Shown here: positions 8,796 to 16,967 of the stretch, in pieces
Layout of the letters: every line of letters starts with the position of its first letter
Numbering within the stretch: position 1 is the stretch's first letter
Origin: Anaerolineales bacterium
Lineage (GTDB): Bacteria; Chloroflexota; Anaerolineae; Aggregatilineales; UBA2796
DNA: 64,000 bases
Direction: 5' to 3'
Assembly: GCA_015075625.1 (NCBI GenBank)
Contig: JABTTZ010000004.1
Coordinates: forward strand, 186,001-250,000
The notes under the pieces: generated by a model
Seen by the model: only the letters and a program-made list of their open reading frames with translations
Databases searched by the model: none
Told to the model about the DNA's origin: nothing
Made by a program: the position numbers and the translations under genes

Positions 8796-8860
8796 TTTAC
8801 AAAGGGACATTTTATGGGGTACACTACACGCTGTATAGTACGCACTAGTTTGTAATGTAC
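8796..8860 (+). promoter_or_regulatory. HxlR promoter with three evenly spaced GTAC half-sites
   Basis: TTTACA at 8796-8801 and TACACT at 8820-8825 (18-base spacer) form a fair promoter for the HxlR gene. GTAC tetramers start at 8819, 8838 and 8857, exactly 19 bases apart, making two overlapping GTAC-N15-GTAC dyads over the -10 box and start region. This suggests a dimeric regulator binding twice on one face; HxlR itself is the obvious candidate. Confidence 0.5.
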
Positions 8861-8891
8861 CTATCCAAAGGTAACCATAGGAAGAATGCCT

Positions 8892-9326
8892 ATGCCAAAC
8901 ACCTCGGATTCACCATCGCTGATCAATGTGCTGACGCCCACCTGTCCCTCGCGCATGACCTTGAAGATCATTGCCGATAAATGGGCGCTGCTGGTTGTCT
9001 TTGCCCTCAAGCATGAATCGCGCCGCAATGGGGAACTCTTACGCTTAATCAGTGATGTGACGCAGAAAATGCTGACCCAAACGTTGCGCAAATTGGAGCA
9101 ATCGGGGATTGTCGAGCGTATCATCTACCACGAAGTGCCGCCCAAAGTGGAATACCGTCTGACGGCGTTAGGGAGATCGCTGCTTGTGCCAATCAATGCC
9201 ATTAGCGAATGGGCAGAGACGCACTACGCCGAGGTTATCGCCGCGCAGCAGCGTCACGCTTACCGCGACGACCCCACCACCGATCTGGCTGATCTCGCCG
9301 ATCTCCCAACGAACGATGCACGGTAA
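8892..9326 (+). CDS. HxlR-family winged-helix transcriptional regulator
   Basis: About 144 aa. After a short leader comes the HxlR core CPSRMTLKIIADKWALLVVFAL with the conserved N-terminal Cys often used for redox or electrophile sensing, then a winged helix (ISDVTQKMLTQTLRKLEQSGIV) and the wing (VEYRLTALGRSLL). Two ATGs are possible, at 8886 and 8892; the second sits nine bases after AGGA, a better spacing. The gene is divergent from the decayed MBL hydrolase, the usual type of HxlR target, and carries a GTAC repeat operator upstream. The tail (TTDLADLADLPTND) is acidic and probably disordered. Confidence 0.88.
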   Translation: MPNTSDSPSLINVLTPTCPSRMTLKIIADKWALLVVFALKHESRRNGELLRLISDVTQKMLTQTLRKLEQSGIVERIIYHEVPPKVEYRLTALGRSLLVPINAISEWAETHYAEVIAAQQRHAYRDDPTTDLADLADLPTNDAR

Positions 9327-9380
9327 GGAAAATTCAGTCTATAATTCGTTCTAAAGCATTTTCTAACCGAAACACGACCC

Positions 9381-10793
9381 ATGACACACGATCCACTCAC
9401 TGGTAAAACAGTGGTTATCCTCGGTTTTGCTCGGCAAGGGCAGGCTGTTGCCCGTTGGCTGAACGCCATTGGCGCAACCATTGTTGTCTCGGACAAACGC
9501 AAGTTTGGCGATCTCGTTGAGGTGGCGATGGAGTTCAGCGATATTCCCATCCAGTACACACTGGGGGGACATCCCCTTGACCTTCTCTACGATTGCGACG
9601 CGCTCTGCCTCAGTGGGGGGGTTGATCCGACGATCCCCGTCTGTATAGCGGCGCAAGAGCGCGGGATTCCCCTGACAAATGATGCCCAACTTTTTCTAGA
9701 GCGCTGTTCCGCCCCTGTGATTGGGATCACTGGGAGCGCAGGCAAGACAACCACAACAACACTTGTCGGAAAGATGGTGGCGAAGCTGAATCCAAAAACG
9801 TGGATCGGCGGGAACATCGGTGAGCCGCTGTTGGATAAAGTCCATCACATGCGCCCCGATCACCGCGTGGTTATGGAACTTTCCAGTTTTCAATTGGAAC
9901 TCATGACCCAATCGCCGCACATTGCCGCCATTTTGAACATCACCCCCAACCATTTGGATCGGCATGGGACGATGGAAGCATACATCGCGGCGAAGGCACA
10001 GATTTTCGCCCACCAAAACGACGATGATGTGTGCGTCCTAAACTATGACGATCCGGTGACGCACACTCTCGGTGAAAACCTCCCTGGACAGATCGTTTGG
10101 TTCAGCCTTCATGAGATGGTCAGTGACGGCGCGTTTTTGGCGGGCAACCGGCTGATGGTCGTCGGGCGTGGCTCACCTGACCGTCAGCCCCATGTCGTCT
10201 GTGTGCGGGATGATATAAAACTGCGAGGGGAACACAACGTCTCGAACGTCTTGGCGGCGTGCGCCATTGCCGGAGCAGTGGGCGTCCCTATTGAGGCAAT
10301 GCGCGAAGTGATCCGCGAGTTCATGGGCGTTGCCCATCGCTTGGAGATCGTCCGCACGGTGGGCGGGGTGACCTATGTCAATGACAGCATCGCCACCGCC
10401 CCAGAGCGCGTGGTTGCCGCGCTGCGCAGCTTTGACGAACCGCTGATTCTCTTAGCCGGCGGGCGGGATAAAAAACTGCCATGGTCAGAAATGGCGACAC
10501 TTGCCGCACAGCGCTTGAAATACCTTGTCACCTTTGGCGAACACGGGGCGACTATTGCCCAATATGTGCGGGCGGCGCGTCTGTTTGGCGGCGGATTGCA
10601 AGATATTTACGTCTGCGCCACCCTGGAGGAGGCGGTAAAACAGGCATCGGAGTTGGCACAGCCGGGGGATGTGGTCTTGCTTAGTCCGGGGGGGACAAGC
10701 TACGACGCCTACACCGATTTTCAGGAACGCGGCGAACACTTTCGGGCATTGGTCTTGGCGCTGGCGGAAAAGGACGAAAACACGCGGCGGTGA
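9381..10793 (+). CDS. murD: UDP-N-acetylmuramoyl-L-alanine--D-glutamate ligase
   Basis: A 470-aa cytosolic Mur ligase that adds D-Glu to UDP-MurNAc-L-Ala in peptidoglycan precursor synthesis. The N-terminal Rossmann-like domain starts VVILGFARQGQAVARWL. The ATP-binding loop is GITGSAGKTTTTTL near residue 115, followed by ELSSFQLE and NITPNHLDRHG typical of MurD. The C-terminal domain has HRLEIVRTVGGVTYVNDSIATAPE and LLAGGRDKKLPWSEM. Length and motif order fit the family. It stands alone here, outside any dcw-type cluster, 54 nt after the HxlR gene on the same strand. Confidence 0.95.
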   Translation: MTHDPLTGKTVVILGFARQGQAVARWLNAIGATIVVSDKRKFGDLVEVAMEFSDIPIQYTLGGHPLDLLYDCDALCLSGGVDPTIPVCIAAQERGIPLTNDAQLFLERCSAPVIGITGSAGKTTTTTLVGKMVAKLNPKTWIGGNIGEPLLDKVHHMRPDHRVVMELSSFQLELMTQSPHIAAILNITPNHLDRHGTMEAYIAAKAQIFAHQNDDDVCVLNYDDPVTHTLGENLPGQIVWFSLHEMVSDGAFLAGNRLMVVGRGSPDRQPHVVCVRDDIKLRGEHNVSNVLAACAIAGAVGVPIEAMREVIREFMGVAHRLEIVRTVGGVTYVNDSIATAPERVVAALRSFDEPLILLAGGRDKKLPWSEMATLAAQRLKYLVTFGEHGATIAQYVRAARLFGGGLQDIYVCATLEEAVKQASELAQPGDVVLLSPGGTSYDAYTDFQERGEHFRALVLALAEKDENTRR

Positions 10794-10863
10794 CGCGCCA
10801 TCTATATAATCTCATAGACAGCACCCTGTAGGGACACCCCCTGGGGCGTTCGCCGGATTCCCC

Positions 10864-12435
10864 CTAATTCAATTTCAGGCTGACCTTCAACAAATAGTTT
10901 GCCAACAGCCGCTTGCCAAGCGAACTGAGGTGGATCCCATCCCCGTTCAGCGGCGCACCGGGGAAGGTGCGGCTGTAATACTCTAACAGGTTTTGTTCGT
11001 CGGGCGTCAGGCGGCGTGTTGTCATGGCGTCCACCTCCGAACGCGGCATTTGCCCAACCACATAGCGGCTGCCCACCTCTTGAAAGGCGGGGGCGACATC
11101 AATACACAACACGTTGGGCATCTTGCTTAACTCGCCAAGCGTGCAGGCAGCTTTCATACTTTGGTTAAAGAGCGTGATCGCATTGGGCGTGAAGCCATAC
11201 GCCATTGCCGAGGAAAAGGGCGCTGGCGCTCCAAAATAATAATTCCCAAAGACAATTTTTCCCTGTGGGTTGTTTTGCAGCAGACGGGTGGCGAATTCTG
11301 TCAGGCGGCGGGCGTGTTCCTCCGCCGAAACCGCCGGATCAACGCCCGAACTGAGGTCGTTCACCCAGGGCAGGACAATGGTGAAGGCGCAGCGATCCCG
11401 CAGCAGATCTTGGTAGATGGAGGTTTCGTAAAAGGAGAGGTGCTTCGGGGAACTGATCCCCGTCCCGGGATAGCTTCGATCCCGAACCTCGTAGCCTGGC
11501 GCCCGCAGTGTTTCCAACTCTCCCCGGATGTAATCGCTGAAGGGCGACATCTTCACCTTGATGAAGCCCACGCCCGGCAGTTCAAAAATGACCTCCCCAT
11601 AGGCGAGCGAATCGCCCACCACGCTGATGCAGGGGCGCGTTTTCGGCAGCGCGGCAATAACCTCCGCACCCTCTATCGGCACAAAGCCAACATCTGCCGA
11701 GAACTGCAAAAATTCAGCCGACATCCAGCCTATCGTTCCGCGTACCTCCACACTGACCCATGCCGAATCCTCCGTGCGCGAGCGCACGTCAACCACTGCA
11801 CCTTTCAAAATCGTCGCCAGCGCCGCGTATTCTTTGCCCGGACCCGTCCGCAAGAGCAAGCCGCGATCCGCCAAGACCACTGCCGTGATCTCCGACGGGG
11901 TGGGAAGCGGCATGGTGGGTGTCAGCGTTGGCGCGGGCGGCGGCGAGGGCGGTGTGACATGCGGCGTTGGGGGGAGCAGCGTCGTCGGTTGTGGGGTGAG
12001 TGTCACGGCGGCGGTGGCGGCAACGGCGGTGAAATGGGCAGCGGTGGCAAAGGCAATCTCGGTGTTAATCAGTGCCGCAGCCGTCTCGGTCACTGGGTCT
12101 GTGGGAAGCACGACGCCCACTGCTCCAGCAAGGACGCCCGTCATTTCTGGGCTAGGAGTAAAATCTGATGTTTCTATTGGGGCATCCGTCGAAATCTCCG
12201 TTGGGATTCCGGTGAAGGTTGCCGTCGGCGTCTCGGTGGGCGGAATGTCAGGGGTGAAGGTGGGCGGCGGCGTCTCGGTGGGGGTGGAGCTAGGGGGGAG
12301 CGTGGGCAAAACGGCAACAGTGGGGATCACCCCGTAATCGCGCCCCACGAATGAACGAATCGTCAAGCCCGCGCCGTAGACGACGATGCCAATGACAACC
12401 AACAAGAGAAGGGCGATCCGTGTGTCTCGATCCAT
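10864..12435 (-). CDS. Membrane-anchored SH3-SGNH/GDSL hydrolase
   Basis: A 523-aa protein. One N-terminal transmembrane segment (residues 8-28) is followed by a long Thr/Pro/Ala-rich linker to about residue 180. A bacterial SH3 domain follows at about 186-250 (GLLLRTGPGKEYAALATI ... GWMSAEFL), then an SGNH hydrolase domain with CISVVGDSLAYGE (nucleophile Ser in GDS) near 270 and DGIHLSSLGKRLL (Asp and His) near the C-terminus. It should act outside the membrane as an esterase or acetyl-hydrolase on envelope glycans. Its ATG overlaps the TGA of the upstream nucleotidyltransferase, making it the third gene of a sugar-nucleotide operon. Confidence 0.85.
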   Translation of the reverse strand: MDRDTRIALLLLVVIGIVVYGAGLTIRSFVGRDYGVIPTVAVLPTLPPSSTPTETPPPTFTPDIPPTETPTATFTGIPTEISTDAPIETSDFTPSPEMTGVLAGAVGVVLPTDPVTETAAALINTEIAFATAAHFTAVAATAAVTLTPQPTTLLPPTPHVTPPSPPPAPTLTPTMPLPTPSEITAVVLADRGLLLRTGPGKEYAALATILKGAVVDVRSRTEDSAWVSVEVRGTIGWMSAEFLQFSADVGFVPIEGAEVIAALPKTRPCISVVGDSLAYGEVIFELPGVGFIKVKMSPFSDYIRGELETLRAPGYEVRDRSYPGTGISSPKHLSFYETSIYQDLLRDRCAFTIVLPWVNDLSSGVDPAVSAEEHARRLTEFATRLLQNNPQGKIVFGNYYFGAPAPFSSAMAYGFTPNAITLFNQSMKAACTLGELSKMPNVLCIDVAPAFQEVGSRYVVGQMPRSEVDAMTTRRLTPDEQNLLEYYSRTFPGAPLNGDGIHLSSLGKRLLANYLLKVSLKLN

Positions 12436-13175
12436 CAGGGCGATCCGTCCTCGCCAAGCTCATCGTTCAGCCATGTTTGGGCGTCGGTATTCGCCTGATC
12501 ATAATCTTCAAAGCGCCCAATGTCCATCCAATATTCGCGGATGGGGTAGTGGTAAACGGGCTGTCCGGCGTCCATCGCGGCGCTGATCAACTCGGTGGCG
12601 TCATAGCGCCCGCTGGCGGGGATGCCATCCAACAAAATAGGATTGATCAGGTAAATTCCGGCGTTGATCTGGACGGTTTGCGTCGGCTTTTCAACCAGCG
12701 AGGTGATGCGTCCCTCCGTCCCTTCGATCACCCCATAGGGAATCGTCACCGTGTAAGGGCGCGTCCCAACGGTGAGCATCGCCCCGCGCTCCTCATGGTA
12801 GGCGTGCATGGCGCGGAAATCAAGGCGGGTGACCAAATCGCCGTTCAGCATGAAAAACGGCGCATCAAGCTGATCGCGCAGCAGGCGCAGCGCCCCCGCC
12901 GTACCAAGCGGCGACTCCTCGCGCACGTAATGGAGTGTCACACCCAAATGCCGCCCATCCTTAAAATAGGATTCGATCAATTCCGCCTTATAGCCAAGCG
13001 AGAGGTAAATCTCGGTGATGGCGTATTTGCGCAAGCGCCCCAACAACAGTTCAAGGATGGGACGCTCGCCAATGGGGAACATCGGCTTGGGAATCACATA
13101 CGACCAGGGGCGGAGGCGCGTCCCCAAGCCCCCACACATGAGGACTGCGCGAAGTGGCGGCGTCATACGGCTCAT
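12435..13175 (-). CDS. Sugar-1-phosphate nucleotidyltransferase
   Basis: A 246-aa enzyme of the NTP-transferase family with the signature LMCGGLGTRLRPWSYVIPKP near residue 12 (nucleotide loop plus Lys) and the sugar-binding regions ESPLGTAGALRLL and NGDLVTRLDF. It activates a sugar phosphate as a nucleoside diphosphate sugar; GDP and dTDP/UDP types cannot be separated by eye. It starts two bases after the stop of the LegB-like dehydratase gene and overlaps the SGNH gene, so all three are one transcript. Nucleotidyltransferases of this type accompany LegB-type dehydratases in nonulosonic acid pathways, which is suggestive but unproven here. Confidence 0.85.
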   Translation of the reverse strand: MSRMTPPLRAVLMCGGLGTRLRPWSYVIPKPMFPIGERPILELLLGRLRKYAITEIYLSLGYKAELIESYFKDGRHLGVTLHYVREESPLGTAGALRLLRDQLDAPFFMLNGDLVTRLDFRAMHAYHEERGAMLTVGTRPYTVTIPYGVIEGTEGRITSLVEKPTQTVQINAGIYLINPILLDGIPASGRYDATELISAAMDAGQPVYHYPIREYWMDIGRFEDYDQANTDAQTWLNDELGEDGSP

Positions 13176-13177
13176 CG

Positions 13178-14170
13178 CTAGACTTGATACCGTTCGGGGT
13201 CAAAGCGTTCGGGGTGGGCGGCAGTCCAGTCAATCGTGCGGCGCAAGCCCTCCTCAAGGGAGATCGTCGGCTGCCAGCCGATGAGTGACGCTGCTAAGCG
13301 GTTGTCCGATTGCAGTTTCAAGACCTCGCTCGTCGGCGGGCGGAGGCGCTCTGCCTCGCCCCCTTGCAGCGGGACGGGTCGCCCCACCAGGCGGATGATT
13401 TGCTCAGCCAACGCGCCGATTTGGACGGTCACCCCCGTGCCGAGATTGACCACCGTCCCCACTGCGGCATCAGCGCGGGCTGCGGCGATCAGCCCTTCGG
13501 CGGTATCGGCGGCGTGGGTGTAATCGCGGTAGGTATCCAACGTCCCAAGTGTCACGCGATCCCGCCACAGCGCTTGGCTGATGATCGTCGGAATCACGGC
13601 GCGGGCAGTTTGTCGTTCGCCAAAGGTGTTGAAGGGGCGAACAACGACGACGGGCGTCCCAAAGCTGCGCTGGTAGCTTAGGCTGAGCGACTCGGCGGCA
13701 ATCTTGGTGGCGGCATAGGGCGACTGCGCTTGAAGGGGGTGCTTTTCGTCAATCGGCGTGTAGAGCGCCGAGCCGTAAACCTCGCTGGTGGAGACGATCA
13801 CCCCCCGGCGCGTCCCTCGGCGGCGCATCCCCTGAAGGACATTCATTGTCCCCGTGACGTTCACGGTGACGGTTTCTTCGGGGTGGCGGTAGGAATAGGG
13901 AATGGCAATGATCGCCCCCAAATGGTAGACCGTATCGACGCCCGCCAACGCCTGATCCACCGCCCCAGTGTCGCGGATGTCGCCGGCGTAAAGTTCCACC
14001 GAAGCAAGAATGTTTGGCGGGAGATCGGCAAGGTTGCCACGCTTTTCGGCGTTGGCGGTGTAGCGGACGAAGGCACGCACGCGGTATCCGGCACGGACAA
14101 GGTGATCGACAAGGTGACTTCCAATGAAGCCCCCCGCCCCAGTGACAAGAACAGTCGTTGATTCGCTCAT
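13178..14170 (-). CDS. NAD-dependent sugar-nucleotide 4,6-dehydratase, LegB-like
   Basis: A 330-aa extended SDR enzyme. It has the NAD motif VTGAGGFIGSHL near residue 9, the Ser/Thr region VSTSEVYG and the catalytic SPYAATK (Tyr-x-x-x-Lys). The stretches IAIPYSYRHPEETV, PFNTFGERQTARAVIPTII and DEKHPLQAQSPYAATK closely match what I know of LegB, the NAD-dependent 4,6-dehydratase of legionaminic acid synthesis. No aminotransferase or NeuB-type synthase gene is nearby, so the end product is uncertain. The start MSESTTVLVTG lacks a strong Shine-Dalgarno, but upstream codons look non-coding. It is first in a tight three-gene operon. Confidence 0.85.
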   Translation of the reverse strand: MSESTTVLVTGAGGFIGSHLVDHLVRAGYRVRAFVRYTANAEKRGNLADLPPNILASVELYAGDIRDTGAVDQALAGVDTVYHLGAIIAIPYSYRHPEETVTVNVTGTMNVLQGMRRRGTRRGVIVSTSEVYGSALYTPIDEKHPLQAQSPYAATKIAAESLSLSYQRSFGTPVVVVRPFNTFGERQTARAVIPTIISQALWRDRVTLGTLDTYRDYTHAADTAEGLIAAARADAAVGTVVNLGTGVTVQIGALAEQIIRLVGRPVPLQGGEAERLRPPTSEVLKLQSDNRLAASLIGWQPTISLEEGLRRTIDWTAAHPERFDPERYQV

Positions 14171-14300
14171 GGAGCAGCATTGTACCACGTCTCCTCTGTG
14201 GTTGCCCTGCATCCCCATGGGGACGCGCATTGGGGCATCCGCACCGCACCCGCACCTCTACGCCCTTTCGTTAATTACCCTGCTTGGCGCGATTCCCCTC

Positions 14301-14352
14301 TTGCGTCAAATGGATATTTCCCCTAGAATATCTCTAAGCGCAATCCTATAAT
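14301..14352 (+). promoter_or_regulatory. Promoter region of the FadR-korAB operon
   Basis: TTGCGT at 14301-14306 and TAGAAT at 14324-14329 are spaced by 17 bases. A second -10-like TATAAT at 14347-14352 lies only 14 bases before the ATG at 14367, which also lacks a ribosome site, so a nearly leaderless transcript is possible from that box. The region separates the operon from the divergent LegB-like gene. Confidence 0.55.
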
Positions 14353-14366
14353 AGATCAGATCATTT

Positions 14367-15095
14367 ATGCCTCGCAAAAGATTTACCGACTCCGATCTCT
14401 TGAATTACATTCTCGATCATCGGCTGCAACCGGGTGACAGCCTTCCGCCGCTGACCGAACTGCAAAAAGACCTCGGTGTGAATGTCGGCAAACTCCGTGA
14501 ACAACTTGAAGTTGGGCGGGCGCTTGGCTTGGTCGAAGTGCGCCCCCGAACGGGGATTCGCTGCAAGCCCTACGATTTTTTCCCCGCCGTCCGTCTCAGC
14601 CTGCTCTACGCCCTCTCCATGAGCGAAAACGCCTTCGCCGCCTTTACCGAACTTCGCAATCACCTTGAAATCGCGTTTATGGAGGAAGCCTGTGAGCAGC
14701 TTTCGGCGGCAGATTTCGCCGCTCTGCGCAGCCTGATCAGCATTGCCCGCGCCAAACTGACAAACAGCCCATCGATTCAAATTCCCCATGAGGAACACCG
14801 TGCCTTTCATATGGGCTTGTTTCGCTATCTGGCGAATCCGTTCGTGATCAGCCTTTTGGAGGGTTATTGGGAGGCTTACGAAGCGGTGGAACTAAACACC
14901 TATGCAGATTTGCATTATTGGCAGGAGGCTTGGGATTACCACGAACGTATTTTAGACCATCTGGAACGGCAAGAATTTGAAGCTGCACGCGGCGCGTTTC
15001 TTGAGCATACTGATTTGATGCGCCACCGCCAGCAAAGCGCTGCCCTCCCTCTCGCGGCGCTCCTCCCCCACCCTGCACACCATACGAAGGAGTAA
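14367..15095 (+). CDS. FadR/GntR-type transcriptional regulator with FCD domain
   Basis: A 242-aa regulator. The N-terminal winged helix (LNYILDHRLQPGDSLPPLTELQKDLGVNVGKLREQLEVG) is of the GntR class, and the helical C-terminal FCD ligand domain has candidate metal-binding His residues in HEEHRAFH, YHERILDHL and FLEHTDLMRH. Such regulators respond to organic acids. The next gene, korA, begins seven bases after its stop, with the korA ribosome site overlapping the end of this gene, so it is probably co-transcribed with and regulates korAB. The effector is not visible from sequence; a 2-oxoacid or related acid would fit. Confidence 0.85.
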   Translation: MPRKRFTDSDLLNYILDHRLQPGDSLPPLTELQKDLGVNVGKLREQLEVGRALGLVEVRPRTGIRCKPYDFFPAVRLSLLYALSMSENAFAAFTELRNHLEIAFMEEACEQLSAADFAALRSLISIARAKLTNSPSIQIPHEEHRAFHMGLFRYLANPFVISLLEGYWEAYEAVELNTYADLHYWQEAWDYHERILDHLERQEFEAARGAFLEHTDLMRHRQQSAALPLAALLPHPAHHTKE

Positions 15096-15102
15096 GAAAC
15101 CT

Positions 15103-16959
15103 GTGTTAGCACAAGCTGATCCCCACATTCGCGGCGAAGGGGTTGTCGTCAACGACTTCGCCATCGTTGTGGCGACGGTCAATGGCTCTGGCAGCCAAAC
15201 CGCCAACAACACGCTCGTCCGCGCTCTATTTAAGATGGGTATTCCCGCCAATGGGAAAAACCTGTTCCCCTCAAACATCTACGGCTTGCCAACGTGGTAT
15301 ACCATCCGCGTCAGCGAGAAAGGTTACACCGCCCGCCGTGAGGATTACCATGTCCTCGCCGCAATGAACCCCAAAACGGGCGTCGATGATATTGCCAAGC
15401 TCGCTCCGGGCGGCGTCGTTTTTTACCCCGATGATTGGAAACTTGCCAGCAAGCGCGAGGACATCACCTATTACACCATGCCTGTGAAGGCACTGGTGAA
15501 GGCATCCGAGGTAAAGTCCGACCTGAAAGAGTACGTGGCGAACATGGTCTACGTCGGCTCTATGGCAGAACTGCTTGGCATTGAAGTCAATGAGATCAAA
15601 GCCGCCCTCAGTTACTTCCTGAAAGGGAAGGAAAAAGCGGTCAATCTGAATTTCACCCTCGTTGAACAGGCGATGGAACACTTCCGCGCAACCTATCCGA
15701 ACGCTCCAAAGCCCTTCATCGTCCAGCGCTTGGAAGGGGAGAAAAACGGCACGGCGGGGAAGATCATGATTGAGGGGAATTCGGCGGGGGCGCTTGGCGC
15801 GGTGTTTGGCGGGGTATCCGTCGCCGCGTGGTATCCAATCACACCATCCACCAGCATGATCGACTACCTCAGCGACTATATCCGTGACCTCCGCGCCACC
15901 TACAAGACAAACGCTGAGGGCAAAAAGGAACTGGCAGAGAAAAACTGTGCCATTGTCCAAGCCGAGGACGAACTGGCGGCGGTGGGGATGATCATCGGGG
16001 CGGGCTGGATGGGCGCACGCGCCATGACCGCCACCAGCGGACCGGGCATTTCGCTGATGTCCGAATTTGCAGGGCTGGCATACTTTGCCGAAATTCCGGC
16101 GGTAATCTGGGACATTCAACGGATGGGACCTAGCACCGGTCTGCCCACGCGGACGAGTCAGGGCGATGTTCTCAAAACGTATTTCCTCTCGCATGGGGAT
16201 ACCCGTCACGTCGTGCTGCTGCCCGCTGGCATGGAAGAATGTTTCGAGTTTGGCTGGCGTGCCTTTGATGTTGCCGAACATCTTCAAACGCCCGTGTTTG
16301 TCCTCAGCGATCTTGATCTAGGGATGAATTTGTGGATGTCCAAACCCTTTGACTACCCCACAGAGGACATGGATCGCGGGAAGCTCTTTACCTTTGAAGA
16401 TATGGACAAAAACGGCGGGAAATTCCTCCGTTACCGCGATGTAGAGGGGGACGGCATTGCGGCGCGTTCGATCTCTGGCAAGGGTCCGGCGTGGTTTGCG
16501 CGGGGGACGGGGCATACCGAAGCCGCCACCTACAGCGAAGACCCCGAAGTCTGGACGAAAAACCTGCAACGCCTAGAGCGCAAGTTTGACACGGCGCGGA
16601 AGGTTGTCCCCCAACCGGTGACGGAGATGGTGGACGGGGCGCAGATTGGGATCATCGGCTATGGATCGTCCGATCCGGGTATTCGGGAGGCGCTTGATGT
16701 CTTGACGGATGGCGGCTTGAAGGCAGATTACCACCGTCTGCGGGCGCTCCCCCTAGGCGATCACACGCGGAATTTCCTCGCTTCCCATGAGCGCGTGTAT
16801 GTTGTCGAAAATAACTATCTGGGGCAAATGGCAGACCTGCTGCGGATGGAATACCCCGAATATGCCACCCGCGTTATCGCCGTGAATATGTGCAACGGCT
16901 TGCCGTTAACGGCGCGATGGATTGCCGGCGCGATCACCGAACAACACGAGAGCAAGTAG
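15103..16959 (+). CDS. korA: 2-oxoacid:ferredoxin oxidoreductase, fused gamma-alpha subunit
   Basis: A 618-aa protein starting at GTG 15103 (AAGGAG upstream). Residues 1 to about 190 form the gamma domain (IVVATVNGSGSQTANNTLVRAL), and from about 225 the alpha domain begins (GNSAGALGAVFGGVSVAAWYPITPST), with QAEDELAAVGMIIGAGWMGA and TATSGPGISLM typical of the pyrimidine-binding domain. With KorB it forms an alpha-beta enzyme that interconverts 2-oxoacids and acyl-CoA using ferredoxin and thiamine diphosphate; 2-oxoglutarate is the likely substrate by subunit layout, but other 2-oxoacids cannot be excluded. No separate delta ferredoxin subunit gene follows. Confidence 0.9.
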   Translation: MLAQADPHIRGEGVVVNDFAIVVATVNGSGSQTANNTLVRALFKMGIPANGKNLFPSNIYGLPTWYTIRVSEKGYTARREDYHVLAAMNPKTGVDDIAKLAPGGVVFYPDDWKLASKREDITYYTMPVKALVKASEVKSDLKEYVANMVYVGSMAELLGIEVNEIKAALSYFLKGKEKAVNLNFTLVEQAMEHFRATYPNAPKPFIVQRLEGEKNGTAGKIMIEGNSAGALGAVFGGVSVAAWYPITPSTSMIDYLSDYIRDLRATYKTNAEGKKELAEKNCAIVQAEDELAAVGMIIGAGWMGARAMTATSGPGISLMSEFAGLAYFAEIPAVIWDIQRMGPSTGLPTRTSQGDVLKTYFLSHGDTRHVVLLPAGMEECFEFGWRAFDVAEHLQTPVFVLSDLDLGMNLWMSKPFDYPTEDMDRGKLFTFEDMDKNGGKFLRYRDVEGDGIAARSISGKGPAWFARGTGHTEAATYSEDPEVWTKNLQRLERKFDTARKVVPQPVTEMVDGAQIGIIGYGSSDPGIREALDVLTDGGLKADYHRLRALPLGDHTRNFLASHERVYVVENNYLGQMADLLRMEYPEYATRVIAVNMCNGLPLTARWIAGAITEQHESK

Positions 16960-16967
16960 AGGACACC

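Noticed and set aside
11161-12168. Plus-strand 335-aa ORF over the SGNH gene
   Set aside because: Antisense to a protein with signal anchor, SH3 and GDSL motifs; its Gly/Arg-rich tail is the complement of the Thr/Pro linker.
15271-16287. Minus-strand 338-aa ORF over korA
   Set aside because: It is antisense to a clear korA and rich in His/Cys/Arg from the complement codons; no domain is recognisable.
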